Positions 16,812 through 25,701 of a stretch of DNA of 64,000 bases are shown here, piece by piece. The stretch's first letter is position 1. Each line of letters opens with the position of its first letter. Source of the DNA: Peribacillus muralis (GTDB taxonomy: Bacteria; Bacillota; Bacilli; Bacillales; DSM-1321); contig NZ_CP017080.1 of assembly GCF_001645685.2 (NCBI RefSeq), forward strand, positions 2,160,001-2,224,000, written 5' to 3'. The translations under genes and the position numbers were made by a program. The notes under the pieces were generated by a model. The model worked only from the letters and a program-made list of their open reading frames with translations. It searched no databases and was not told the DNA's origin.

Positions 16812-18299
16812 TTATTTTTCTACTAAAATCCAAATTTCTGATGCCCCAGGGATGCTCCCCATCGTCCACCACTTTGCTTCGTACACATGCCCTTTATACG
16901 TGACTTTATCACCTCCCAAATATGGCTTTTGCGGGTTCCATTCTACCGATGCTTCACTTAACAGTTTCCAAGCATCCGAGGAGTCAGGTTGGTTCCCTTG
17001 TGTCCAATACTTTGCCTCGTACTCATATCCATTGAAGAGAACGACCATCCCTGCTGTATAAACCTTGGCGGCATTCCATTTTTCTCCTGAAGCATTCGAG
17101 TCATCTTTTACCGTCGTAACTTCTAGGTGAGAACTTGGGAGAGAGAGGTTTTCTGCCTCATCGCGGGAAGACACTGTATATGAGTATCGGGTTCCTGGCT
17201 GTAATCCTTTGTCTTCATAATAAGTGTTTACCGTAGTGCCGATTTGTTTTCCGTCACGGTAGATCAAATATTCCTTCACGCCTACATTATCTTCGGAAGC
17301 AGTCCACATAAGGCTAACGGAACTCTCTGTTACCTTCATCGTGTGGAGGCCAGTTGGAGCGGAAGGAGATTCCGTATCTTTAGTTAACGGAAGGGTTGTA
17401 ACAATTACTTCTTCGCTTGCAACACTTTCATTGCCTGAAAGGTCAATGGCCTTGATTGTATAATGATATTCCGTCTCTGGCATTACATCTGTATCGGTAT
17501 AGAATGCCTGAGCTGTTGAACCGATTTTCTGCCCATTGCGGTAAATATCATACCCTTTGATTCCTGCATTATCGGTTGCTTCCTGCCACTTCAACATAAC
17601 TTTTCGATCTGATACATGAGAAACTTCAATCGGTCCAGAAAGGGAAGGGGCCTCTGTATCTACCAAACCATCATTAATTAGATTGACATCAATGACATTA
17701 TAGAACGCATTTGGAGTATCTGCTACGTCCCATACGCCAAGGATGACGTGGTATCCACTCCGGTCTGTCGGCACATTGATTTTATGAGTCAAATTATTGC
17801 TAGCCGGTGTACCATCATGAGTCTCTGTCCCAATCAATTCGAAATCAGAACGCTCTAAAGGACTATTTGGATCCCACCCTTTTTTAGTAATGTAATAATG
17901 CCATATGGAAGTAGCATGAGGTGCTGTATATTTCCATGTGAACGTATTCAATCCACCTCGCATGTCCTGCTTTTTCCAGGCATCGGCGGACTGACGGTCC
18001 ATTACCTGATCAATCTGGCCTAGTCCACCCCCAGCTGACGCTATATGACCGTCAGCCGGTCCTGCTTCCGGAAAGCCTTTCGGACCTTCCACGGATTGAG
18101 GACTGTCGATAACACGCCCATACTTCTCTAGTGCAGATTGCCAGCCTATTTCCTGCTTCTCCAATGAACCGATATACCCTCTGCTTGCCGGTTTTTCTAT
18201 GTACCCATGAGCAGAAGCAACTTCTGCTGACAACCAGGCTCCCAATCCAAAAACACCTGCAGTCAATAATCCTTTCAACACTGTACTTGTCCAATTCAT
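16812..18299 (-). CDS. secreted AA10 lytic polysaccharide monooxygenase, chitin-binding, modular
   Basis: A 495-residue copper LPMO that oxidatively cleaves chitin (or cellulose). Signal peptide 1-30 ends VASA; His31 begins the mature chain and, with His128 (TAPHATS), forms the histidine brace. Catalytic domain about 31-212, two fibronectin type III domains (about 218-306, 312-397), then two CBM5/12-like chitin-binding modules (about 408-450, 452-495) with WNAAKVYTAG/YEAKYWTQGNQP and WNPQKPYLGG/YEAKWWTMGSIP repeats. AAGAGGTGAT precedes the ATG. It stands alone between decayed regions; chitin is the likelier substrate. Confidence 0.95.
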   Translation of the reverse strand: MNWTSTVLKGLLTAGVFGLGAWLSAEVASAHGYIEKPASRGYIGSLEKQEIGWQSALEKYGRVIDSPQSVEGPKGFPEAGPADGHIASAGGGLGQIDQVMDRQSADAWKKQDMRGGLNTFTWKYTAPHATSIWHYYITKKGWDPNSPLERSDFELIGTETHDGTPASNNLTHKINVPTDRSGYHVILGVWDVADTPNAFYNVIDVNLINDGLVDTEAPSLSGPIEVSHVSDRKVMLKWQEATDNAGIKGYDIYRNGQKIGSTAQAFYTDTDVMPETEYHYTIKAIDLSGNESVASEEVIVTTLPLTKDTESPSAPTGLHTMKVTESSVSLMWTASEDNVGVKEYLIYRDGKQIGTTVNTYYEDKGLQPGTRYSYTVSSRDEAENLSLPSSHLEVTTVKDDSNASGEKWNAAKVYTAGMVVLFNGYEYEAKYWTQGNQPDSSDAWKLLSEASVEWNPQKPYLGGDKVTYKGHVYEAKWWTMGSIPGASEIWILVEK

Positions 18300-18658
18300 C
18301 TAATCACCTCTTCATCCAATTTCCAAATTACTCGCTTCCTTTAACGATCTAAAAAAGACAAGCAATTCAATTAATAGAATAACAAAGATAATAATGAAAT
18401 TGTGGCATTTCTAGTTATTTTTTACTTAAAATGAATTTTATGATAAATTTTCTGTAATGTAATAAGATCGTATACTTAAAACTGGTTAAAAGGAGATGGG
18501 GAAACATGGAATGGAAGGTCTAATTTCATGTGATACAAATTCATTTTTGTCCTTAAACCAAAGAAAAAGGGGCCACTAACCATGATAAATAGAACTACGT
18601 GTTCACATCAATCATAAAACCATCCCCGTTTGATGATTGAACTAGGATTGAAGTCACT
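18300..18658. other. AT-rich region upstream of the LPMO gene, nothing assigned
   Basis: Upstream region of the minus-strand LPMO gene followed by stop-rich sequence. No promoter, operator or gene could be fixed with confidence. It merges into the IS3-family relic. Confidence 0.4.
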
Positions 18659-18905
18659 GGTAAGGATGAAAAATGCCGTTCGTTCAAAAGGAACATCGGC
18701 AAGATTACGCGTAAAAGAAATTGTCTCGATAATGCGGTCATTCAGTTCAGGATTACTGTATCTTCAAGAATTTGACTAAGCAGAGATATATCCATTACTA
18801 CAATCATCAACGGATCAAAGTAAAAGTATAAGACATGAGCCCGATAGATTGCCGGGTTCACTCTCTCAAGACTGCCTAAATAAAGTGTCTAACTTTTTTG
18901 GGTTC
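18659..18905 (+). mobile_element. IS3-family element relic (OrfB 3' end and right end)
   Basis: Fragments of an IS3-type OrfB transposase are readable in two frames: ITRKRNCLDNAVI (the conserved block around the third catalytic region, 18659-18745) and then RYIHYYNHQRIKVK, a stop, MSPID-CRVHSLKTA and TAA at 18877. The sequence TAAAGTGTCTAACTTTTTTGG that follows resembles the right end of IS150-group elements. The middle is deleted and frames are broken. No left end or OrfA is seen. Confidence 0.75.
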
Positions 18906-19072
18906 TCTTCTACTAATGAAGACACAATCGCTAAACCCACCCTAAAATTATTGAATGATGAAAAAAATCTTTTCGTGCCATATCAGCGCAAATTGACTGT
19001 TAACCCGCCAAACTGTGCAATCCAGCAAATCCAACTTAAGAAGGTATCGGCTTGAATTTTTTTCTAATCTGT

Positions 19073-19100
19073 TTGACAATTGTATTTATCATGTTAATAT
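19073..19100 (+). promoter_or_regulatory. promoter of the thiamin operon
   Basis: Perfect -35 TTGACA (19073-19078), 16-base gap, -10 TAATAT (19095-19100). The TPP riboswitch starts 30 bases downstream. Confidence 0.75.
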
Positions 19101-19130
19101 AAAGGCAAATGAGTTATATATACAATTTGT

Positions 19131-19242
19131 ACCACTAGGGGTGCTTTATTGGTAAATCCCATTTTACCTGAGAAGCTGAGATTAAAGAATGACTTTAAGA
19201 CCCTTGGAACCTGATCTGGTTTAAACCAGCGTAGGGAAGTGG
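19131..19242 (+). promoter_or_regulatory. TPP (THI-box) riboswitch
   Basis: Contains the thi-box elements ACTAGGGGTGC, CTGAGA, ACCCTTGGAACCTGATCTGG, and CCAGCGTAGGGAAGTGG; P1 pairs ACCAC (19131-19135) with GTGG (19239-19242). It controls the downstream nine-gene thiamin operon, with a terminator as expression platform. Confidence 0.97.
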
Positions 19243-19281
19243 GGTCTGGGACGATACGTTTTTTTGTATTATTTCAACTAC

Positions 19282-19315
19282 AACCACTTTCTTACGTTAA
19301 AGAAAGTGGTTTTTT
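19282..19315 (+). terminator. TPP riboswitch terminator
   Basis: Twelve-base arms AACCACTTTCTT (19282-19293) and AAGAAAGTGGTT (19300-19311), then a T run. It lies 40 bases after the riboswitch and 70 bases before tenA. Confidence 0.95.
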
Positions 19316-19384
19316 ATTTGTCAAAAAAGAGGGCGGTGTTTCCTGTATCTTTCATTTGGAAAATAAAATATGGAGGTAATGAGG

Positions 19385-20068
19385 ATGAAGTTTTCAGAGG
19401 TAATTCGGCAAGAGGTGGATCATATTTGGGAAGCTAGTTTTGAACACAAGTTCGTTACCGGAATAGGGGATGGCACATTGCCATTGGAGTGTTTTCGTTT
19501 TTATGTGATGCAGGATGCATACTATTTATCTCATTTTTCCAGAGTTCAAGCTTTAGGTGCAGTGAAGGCTGAAGATTTACATACAACGAGCAGGCTTGCT
19601 GGGCATGCTCAAGGAACGTATGAAGCGGAGTTGAGGCTTCACGAAAATTTTTCCGGGAAATTGGGTATCACGGAAGAAGAGAAGGTAAACTTCAAGCCAG
19701 CTCCGACGGCTTATGCGTATACGTCCCATATGTATCGTGTGGCTTATTCAGGACATTTAGGAGATGTAATTGCCGCTATCCTGCCATGTTATTGGCTTTA
19801 TTATGAAATAGGTGAAAAGCTGCAAGGGTGCAATCCAGATGAGCCGATTTATCAAGAATGGATTGCGGCATACGGTGGAGAGTGGTTCCGTTCTTTAGTT
19901 GAAGAACAAATTGCAAGGCTTGATGAGATTGCTGAAAAAGTAACGGATGCAGATAAAGAACGGATGAAAGAGCATTTCATCCTTAGCAGCCAATATGAAT
20001 ATTCATTTTGGGAAATGGCTTATCGTATGGAAACATGGCCGGTACCTAAGAAAACACTAGAAGTGTAA
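19385..20068 (+). CDS. tenA: aminopyrimidine aminohydrolase TenA (thiaminase II)
   Basis: A 227-residue TenA that hydrolyses amino-HMP from degraded thiamin to HMP in the salvage pathway. With the ATG at 19385 the catalytic nucleophile is Cys135 (AAILPCYWLYYE), the same number as in B. subtilis TenA; Glu at the C-terminal YEYSFWEMAY is the conserved acid. An ATG at 19370 is open, but GGAGGT lies between the two and points to 19385. First gene of the TPP-controlled operon; ykoE follows 15 bases later. Confidence 0.96.
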   Translation: MKFSEVIRQEVDHIWEASFEHKFVTGIGDGTLPLECFRFYVMQDAYYLSHFSRVQALGAVKAEDLHTTSRLAGHAQGTYEAELRLHENFSGKLGITEEEKVNFKPAPTAYAYTSHMYRVAYSGHLGDVIAAILPCYWLYYEIGEKLQGCNPDEPIYQEWIAAYGGEWFRSLVEEQIARLDEIAEKVTDADKERMKEHFILSSQYEYSFWEMAYRMETWPVPKKTLEV

Positions 20069-20083
20069 AGGGAGATTGAAACG

Positions 20084-20668
20084 ATGAAAAAAGGGTTGAA
20101 ATTAACGGATATATTGGTCACGATCGTGATTGCCGTCGCTTTTGGTATTGTCTATATCCTTTGGGGTTCGATTTATTATTCCGTTAAACCATTTGGATTA
20201 CATCTTGATCAACTGATTTATGGAATGTGGTTTATGGCAGGACCCGTTGCCTTTTTGGTTTTGCGAAAACCTGGTGTGGCACTGTTGGCAGAAATTGCGG
20301 CAGCGTCGGGTGAATTCTTTCTTGGCTCTCCGTGGGGGTTGACCGTCCTTTTATATGGGGTTGTGCAAGGGTTATTCGCGGAACTGGTATTCATGGCGTT
20401 CAAATATAAAAACTTCAATTTATCAGTGGCCGTTTTAGCGGCGATTGCTTCCTGCCTTGGATCGGTCGTCATGGATTTTGCCTACGGGGAAATCGGCTCG
20501 CTCTCCGTTTGGAATTTACTATTGTTTTTAATTGCTAGATTTATCGGGTCGGTTTTCTTTGCTGGAGTGTTTGCGTACTACCTTGTACGGGTGTTGGAAG
20601 CAACGGGAGTAACGAATCTTGTCCGTCCAGTATCAAGCAAGGATTATGCCGAACTGGACCAGAAGTAG
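20084..20668 (+). CDS. ykoE: ECF transporter S component YkoE (HMP/thiamin)
   Basis: A 194-residue membrane protein with five to six hydrophobic helices, the substrate-binding S component of the YkoEDC energy-coupling-factor transporter. Typical YkoE features are the VTIVIAVAFGIVYILWG start and the GSPWGLTVLLYGVVQG block. It binds HMP or thiamin, which fits the tenA neighbour that makes HMP. GGGAGA precedes the ATG. Next gene starts 6 bases later. Confidence 0.94.
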   Translation: MKKGLKLTDILVTIVIAVAFGIVYILWGSIYYSVKPFGLHLDQLIYGMWFMAGPVAFLVLRKPGVALLAEIAAASGEFFLGSPWGLTVLLYGVVQGLFAELVFMAFKYKNFNLSVAVLAAIASCLGSVVMDFAYGEIGSLSVWNLLLFLIARFIGSVFFAGVFAYYLVRVLEATGVTNLVRPVSSKDYAELDQK

Positions 20669-20674
20669 AGGTGG

Positions 20675-22147
20675 ATGAGGTTGGAACGAATCGCTCATGT
20701 CGAAAAGTTAAGATTGAAGTTTCCAGGCGAGGGGACCTTGCTATTCAAGGACCTATCCGTCTCGATTGATAAAGGTGAAAAGGTTTTATTGTTAGGGCCA
20801 TCTGGAAGTGGAAAGTCGACGCTATTGCAAGTTTTAAGCGGGCTGATCCCACAATCCATCGAAGTTCCGATGAAGGCGGAACAATTGACATGCCCAGCTT
20901 CATGGGGATTCGTTTTTCAAGATCCCGATAGTCAGTTCTGCATGCCGTTTGCCGATGAGGAAATTGCCTTCGTCCTGGAAAACCTTTCAGTACCAAAGGA
21001 AGAAATGAAGGAGAAAATCCAATATTATATCAGTCAGGTAGGTTTGAAGCTTAGTAATATTCATACAAGTATCGATACCTTATCAGGCGGGATGAAGCAG
21101 CGGCTTGCGATAGCGTCTGTCTTGGCGCTGGAACCGGAAGTCATTTTCCTGGATGAACCGACTGCTATGCTTGATCCACGAGGAACAAAGGAAATGTGGG
21201 ACATGCTGAAGGAAATTGGACAAGATAAGACGATTATTATCGTGGAACATAAAATTGATCATGTTTTGGAATTCATCGAACGAATCGTCCTTTTTAATGA
21301 TGATGGCCAAATCATTGCAGATGGTGCGAAAGACGACGTTCTTTCTCGATATGAATACGAAATGAAAGAATATGGAATATGGTTCCCGGGAGTTTGGGAT
21401 GAGTATATCCAACATCATAAACTCGCTCGTGAGTACCGAGTTAGTGATGACAGCCCCATTTTGCATGTGCAGGGTTTTGGCGGCTTTCGGAAAAAAGAAG
21501 CGAAAATCAAGGTTGAGGAGCTGAAGGTCTATCCGGGGGAATGGGTTGTCATCAACGGCGAAAATGGAGCGGGCAAGAGTACGTTATTACATGCATTGAT
21601 GCAATTTATTCACACGACAGGAGAGTATGAAATAGCAGGAACACCAATCAAAAAGGTGAAAAACCTAACCGATTTCATGACCTTCGTGTTTCAAAATCCT
21701 GAATTCCAGTTCGTTGCACATTCTGTATACGAAGAAATCGCCTACAGTTTGCGAATCAACAAAAAACATCCGCAAGAAATAGATGAAGTAGTCCGTGAAC
21801 TCCTTGAAGTATTTCATTTGGAAACACATCACGCTAAAAATCCGTTTCAATTATCAATGGGTCAAAAACGTCGCTTGAGTGTGGCTGCCTCAATCGTGAC
21901 CGACAAACAAATCATTCTTTTGGATGAGCCTACCTTTGGCCAAGATTCGAAAAATACCTTTGCGTTACTGGAATGGTTCGAGGAATATCGCCGCCATGGG
22001 GGGACGGTTATCATGGTGACCCATGACGATCATATTTCCGATCACTTCGCAACGAGGATCTGGACGGTGGAAGATGGTCGCGTAATTAGTGATGAAAAAG
22101 TCATCCAGCAGCACCGATTACCGGAGCCTGAAGCATATATATTTTAG
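20675..22147 (+). CDS. ykoD: ECF transporter double ATPase YkoD
   Basis: A 490-residue protein with two ABC ATPase domains. First domain (about 1-230): GPSGSGKST, LSGGMKQRLAIAS, FLDEPTA. Second domain (about 265-485): NGENGAGKST, LSMGQKRRLSVAA, LLDEPTF. It powers vitamin-precursor uptake with YkoE and YkoC. AGAGGTGG is directly before ATG 20675; a TTG at 20681 would have better spacing and is the alternative start. The second signature motif is LSMGQ rather than LSGGQ. Confidence 0.94.
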   Translation: MRLERIAHVEKLRLKFPGEGTLLFKDLSVSIDKGEKVLLLGPSGSGKSTLLQVLSGLIPQSIEVPMKAEQLTCPASWGFVFQDPDSQFCMPFADEEIAFVLENLSVPKEEMKEKIQYYISQVGLKLSNIHTSIDTLSGGMKQRLAIASVLALEPEVIFLDEPTAMLDPRGTKEMWDMLKEIGQDKTIIIVEHKIDHVLEFIERIVLFNDDGQIIADGAKDDVLSRYEYEMKEYGIWFPGVWDEYIQHHKLAREYRVSDDSPILHVQGFGGFRKKEAKIKVEELKVYPGEWVVINGENGAGKSTLLHALMQFIHTTGEYEIAGTPIKKVKNLTDFMTFVFQNPEFQFVAHSVYEEIAYSLRINKKHPQEIDEVVRELLEVFHLETHHAKNPFQLSMGQKRRLSVAASIVTDKQIILLDEPTFGQDSKNTFALLEWFEEYRRHGGTVIMVTHDDHISDHFATRIWTVEDGRVISDEKVIQQHRLPEPEAYIF

Positions 22148-22157
22148 AAGGAGTGGC

Positions 22158-22940
22158 ATGCAGGTGAATTTTGCAGGTGCAGAAACATGGCTTCATAAGG
22201 TTAATCCAAGCTTGAAGCTATGCATTTTGATTGCGTTATGCTTCGTGGCATTATTCATCCATGATTCCAATTACATGATGAATGTGACCATTGGTGTTTT
22301 ACTATTGCTCTTGTGTTTTTCAGGTCATTCGATAAAACGTATGTTACTTTTGTTCATCCCTTTTTGCTTCATATTCATTTCCACTTCTTCGGCGATGATT
22401 TTCTTTGGCAAAGGTGAGACACTCTGGTTTGAGTGGGGCTTGATATCGATCACGGAAGAAAGCTTCATGAGGGGGGTACTGGTCGGCTTTCGGGCGCTGC
22501 TTTTTGCGGCTCTGGGATTGACTTTTTCCTTGACGACGAGACCCGTGAACTTGTTTTATTCCTTGATGCAGCAAATCAAGCTTAAACCGAAATATGCCTA
22601 TAGTTTCATGGCGGCATTAAGGCTCATACCGATCATGATGGAGGAGTTTCAAATGATAAGGAACGCAATGAAAGTACGCGGGTTCGAACGGGGAACCGGA
22701 ATCAAGGCGATCTATTTCAAGATGAAGGCTTATTCCATCCCGTTGTTATCTGGAAGCATTAGACGGGCTCACCGGATTGCGGTTGCGATGGAGGCGAAGC
22801 GATTTACGGATACGAGGGAGAGGACCTACTATTATGAGTATGGTTTTTCCAAAAAAGATCAAGGATTCATTCTTTATTTCACCCTCGTGCTGCTGGCAGG
22901 CTTTTACTTAGCGGCTCATTTCCCGATCTTGCCAAGATGA
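22158..22940 (+). CDS. ykoC: ECF transporter T component YkoC
   Basis: A 260-residue energy-coupling transmembrane protein: about five helices plus two conserved cytoplasmic Ala-Arg-Gly-type motifs, seen here as AMKVRGFERG and AMEAKRFTD. It links YkoE to YkoD. The frame is open upstream into ykoD, but ATG 22158 has AGAAGGAG 4 bases before it and gives the family-like start MQVNFAGAETWLHKVNP. Confidence 0.93.
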   Translation: MQVNFAGAETWLHKVNPSLKLCILIALCFVALFIHDSNYMMNVTIGVLLLLLCFSGHSIKRMLLLFIPFCFIFISTSSAMIFFGKGETLWFEWGLISITEESFMRGVLVGFRALLFAALGLTFSLTTRPVNLFYSLMQQIKLKPKYAYSFMAALRLIPIMMEEFQMIRNAMKVRGFERGTGIKAIYFKMKAYSIPLLSGSIRRAHRIAVAMEAKRFTDTRERTYYYEYGFSKKDQGFILYFTLVLLAGFYLAAHFPILPR

Positions 22941-22978
22941 ACCCATGAGATTACTTTGCTAGTTAAGGAGGCCTGAAT

Positions 22979-23590
22979 ATGAGTGCACAAGAATTGCATA
23001 TTATTTCTACCGGGAAACAGCATTTGGAACAGTTCGTGGAGATTGCGTCGGAGATACAGGATGATGTTGATTTCTTTCATTTAAGAGAAAAGCAGATGAA
23101 TGCTTCAGAGCTTTATCGAGCCGTCACTCTATTACAAGACCAAAAGATACCGTTATCGAAACTCATCGTTAATGACCGTGCGGATGTAGCCTGGACGAAG
23201 CAGGCATTTGGCGTGCATTTAGCTTTCCACAGCTTGGATGCCGCCGTCGTAAGGAGGGCATTTCCAGGATTGGGTGTAGGCTGTTCGGTTCATTCCATGG
23301 AAGAAGCAAAAGTCGCTTGCCAACAGGGAGCCGATTATGCGATGTATGGACATATTTTTGAAACGGATTCCAAGCGTGGCCTCCCTCCTAAAGGCGTAGA
23401 GGAACTTCAGGCAATCACAAGCAATGTCAGTCTTCCGATCATTGCAATCGGAGGCATTACACCTTCGAATTGCCAGAGCGTGCTGGAGGCAGGTGTCCGA
23501 GGGATTGCGGTCATGTCAGGTATACTCGAGGCAAAAAACCCCATGGAGGCCGTTAAAGAATATTCGAAGTCTCTAGGAAAGGAGCGATAA
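22979..23590 (+). CDS. tenI: thiazole tautomerase TenI
   Basis: A 203-residue TIM-barrel protein of the ThiE/TenI family. It aromatises the thiazole carboxylate tautomer made by ThiG. It has HLREKQMNASEL, NDRADVAW, GVHLAFHSLD (TenI-type, with His) and GIAVMSGI, and lacks part of the phosphate-binding pattern of thiamin phosphate synthase; its place before thiO also favours TenI. AAGGAGG precedes the ATG. Confidence 0.9.
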   Translation: MSAQELHIISTGKQHLEQFVEIASEIQDDVDFFHLREKQMNASELYRAVTLLQDQKIPLSKLIVNDRADVAWTKQAFGVHLAFHSLDAAVVRRAFPGLGVGCSVHSMEEAKVACQQGADYAMYGHIFETDSKRGLPPKGVEELQAITSNVSLPIIAIGGITPSNCQSVLEAGVRGIAVMSGILEAKNPMEAVKEYSKSLGKER

Positions 23591-23591
23591 G

Positions 23592-24713
23592 ATGAATTCT
23601 TATGATGCAATCATTGTCGGCGGAGGAGTAATTGGCGGATCGATTGCGTTTCAATTCGCGAAACGAGGCAAAAAAGTCCTTTTACTGGAAAAAGATCGAC
23701 TTGCAGGCAAAGCATCAAGTGCTGCAGCCGGGATGCTCGGGGCACAAGCTGAGTTGGAAGCAGATGACCCGTTATTTACATTGGCAGCGAGAAGCAGGGG
23801 GATGTTTCCTGCACTGGCGAAAGAATTGAAAGCGACTGGTGGTATAGACATTGAATTGGTGAACAAAGGTATGTTCAAGGTGGCGCTAACGAATGAACAA
23901 GAAGCAGGATTGAAAAAAAAGATCAATTCCCAGCAAGCTGCCGGACTTGAGGCGGAATGGTTGTCATCAGCCGACTTAAGGAAAGTGGAGCCGCTTCTTT
24001 CGGATGAACTCAAAGGTGCCATGTATATTCCTGATGACGGACAAGTTTCAGCCGAGAAGCTGGCACTCGCCTTTACTAAATCTGCTGTAGCGCTGGGGGT
24101 GGAGATAAAGGAGTTTGTCGAAGTCAGTGATTTACGTACGGAAAATGGAGAGATATCAGGCGTGACCACTGCCATGGGTGAATTCTCAAGCAGGAATGTC
24201 ATTGTTGCAGGGGGGGCGTGGAGTGCTTTTCTCCTTGAGAAATCAGGCATAAACCTGGATACCCATCCAGTAAAAGGTGAATGCTTTTCCGTTCTGACTA
24301 ATCGGCCATTGATTGAAAAAACGATTTTTTCGGATGGCTGCTATCTTGTACCAAAAGTCGGCGGTAGAATCATCGTTGGTGCGACCGTCAAGCCGAATAC
24401 GTTCAATCAGCAGGTGAGCATCGACGGAATAGCAACGTTAATCAAAAAGGCAACACGATTGCTTCCGGCCATGAAAGAGACGGAATGGGAAAAAACGTGG
24501 GTAGGAATTCGCCCCCAGACAGGTGACGGCTTGCCTTATTTCGGTGAACATCCCGCATGCAAAGGATTGTTCATTGCAACGGGCCATTTTAGGAATGGAA
24601 TCTTACTTTCTCCAATTACGGGGGTACTGATGGCTGACATTATGGAAGGAAAGCAGAATCAGGAATGGACCGCTTTCCGATTGGATCGTTCGGTACAAAC
24701 CATATTTTCTTGA
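23592..24713 (+). CDS. thiO: glycine oxidase ThiO
   Basis: A 373-residue FAD-dependent oxidase that converts glycine to iminoglycine for thiazole synthesis. The N-terminal dinucleotide fold GGGVIGGSIAFQFA and KKVLLLEKD is clear, followed by KASSAAAGMLGAQ and, near the C terminus, GIRPQTGDGLPYFGEH and ATGHFRNGILL, all typical of ThiO. One base after the tenI stop; its TGA overlaps the upstream part of the thiS ribosome site, so the genes are tightly coupled. Confidence 0.95.
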   Translation: MNSYDAIIVGGGVIGGSIAFQFAKRGKKVLLLEKDRLAGKASSAAAGMLGAQAELEADDPLFTLAARSRGMFPALAKELKATGGIDIELVNKGMFKVALTNEQEAGLKKKINSQQAAGLEAEWLSSADLRKVEPLLSDELKGAMYIPDDGQVSAEKLALAFTKSAVALGVEIKEFVEVSDLRTENGEISGVTTAMGEFSSRNVIVAGGAWSAFLLEKSGINLDTHPVKGECFSVLTNRPLIEKTIFSDGCYLVPKVGGRIIVGATVKPNTFNQQVSIDGIATLIKKATRLLPAMKETEWEKTWVGIRPQTGDGLPYFGEHPACKGLFIATGHFRNGILLSPITGVLMADIMEGKQNQEWTAFRLDRSVQTIFS

Positions 24714-24728
24714 ATGGAGGTGACTGGA

Positions 24729-24932
24729 TTGGAATTGGTGATTAACGGGGAAAAAATCCAGGTTTCAGCTGCCGAGTCCACTATTACTGGATTGCTGCAA
24801 CATTTTAATTTACAACATAAAGTGGTGATCGTGGAATTGAATGATGAAATAGTGGCAAAGGAAAACCAAAGTGAAACACTATTGTCAAACGGCGACAAGG
24901 TCGAGATCGTACATTTTGTAGGAGGCGGATGA
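24729..24932 (+). CDS. thiS: sulfur carrier protein ThiS
   Basis: A 67-residue ubiquitin-like sulfur carrier ending [10 protein letters not shown]; the C-terminal Gly-Gly is adenylated by ThiF and carries thiocarboxylate to ThiG. I choose TTG at 24729 because GGAGGTGA lies 7 bases upstream and the length then matches B. subtilis ThiS (66 aa). An ATG at 24714 would place that site inside the gene. One base before thiG. Confidence 0.94.
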   Translation: MELVINGEKIQVSAAESTITGLLQHFNLQHKVVIVELNDEIVAKENQSETLLSNGDKVEIVHFVGGG

Positions 24933-24933
24933 T

Positions 24934-25701
24934 ATGTTAAAGATTGGTTCTTATGAATTTTCTTCAAGGTTATTATTAGGTACTGGTAAATATCCGGATT
25001 TTGATATCCAAAAGCAATCGGTGGAGGTTTCGGGGGCGGAAATCTTAACGTTTGCCGTCCGAAGAATGAATATATTCGAAGCGAGTCAGCCCAATTTTTT
25101 AGAAAAGCTTGATCTAAAAAAATATACACTCCTTCCCAATACAGCAGGGGCGAAAACGGCCAAGGAAGCTGTGCGCATCGCTCACCTTGCCAAGGCCTCT
25201 GGGTTGTGTGACATGATCAAGGTAGAAGTGATCGGATGTCAAAAAACGCTCTTGCCTGATCCCATTGAAACGTTAAAAGCTGCTGAGGAATTAGTGAAAC
25301 TGGGATTCATCGTATTACCTTATACTTCGGACGATGTGCTGCTTGCGAAACGACTGGAGGAAATCGGATGTCATGCAATCATGCCAGGTGCATCGCCGAT
25401 TGGCTCTGGTCAAGGCATTCTCAATCCGCTTAATCTTAGGTTCATCATCGAACAAGCCCAAGTTCCGGTAATTGTTGATGCCGGGATTGGCACGCCCTCG
25501 GATGCGGCGATTGCCATGGAATTGGGCGCGGACGGTGTTCTGCTTAACACGGCAGTTTCCGGTGCAAAAGATCCTGTCAGAATGGCGAAGGCGATGAAAC
25601 TTGCCATCGAGGCCGGTCGGTTAGGGCATGATGCAGGAAGAATAGCAAAAAATGAATACGCCATAGCCAGCAGCCCTATTGAAGGAATGAGCATAGGATG
25701 A
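24934..25701 (+). CDS. thiG: thiazole synthase ThiG
   Basis: A 255-residue TIM-barrel enzyme joining DXP, ThiS thiocarboxylate and iminoglycine to form the thiazole. Seen: [22 protein letters not shown], the Schiff-base Lys in [25 protein letters not shown] and [25 protein letters not shown] overlapping the thiS stop is its ribosome site. The last bases overlap the thiF start by 4. Confidence 0.97.
   Translation: MLKIGSYEFSSRLLLGTGKYPDFDIQKQSVEVSGAEILTFAVRRMNIFEASQPNFLEKLDLKKYTLLPNTAGAKTAKEAVRIAHLAKASGLCDMIKVEVIGCQKTLLPDPIETLKAAEELVKLGFIVLPYTSDDVLLAKRLEEIGCHAIMPGASPIGSGQGILNPLNLRFIIEQAQVPVIVDAGIGTPSDAAIAMELGADGVLLNTAVSGAKDPVRMAKAMKLAIEAGRLGHDAGRIAKNEYAIASSPIEGMSIG

Noticed and set aside
18849..19055. 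68-codon frame before the thiamin promoter
   Set aside because: It reads the IS3 relic in the wrong frame and then non-coding sequence.
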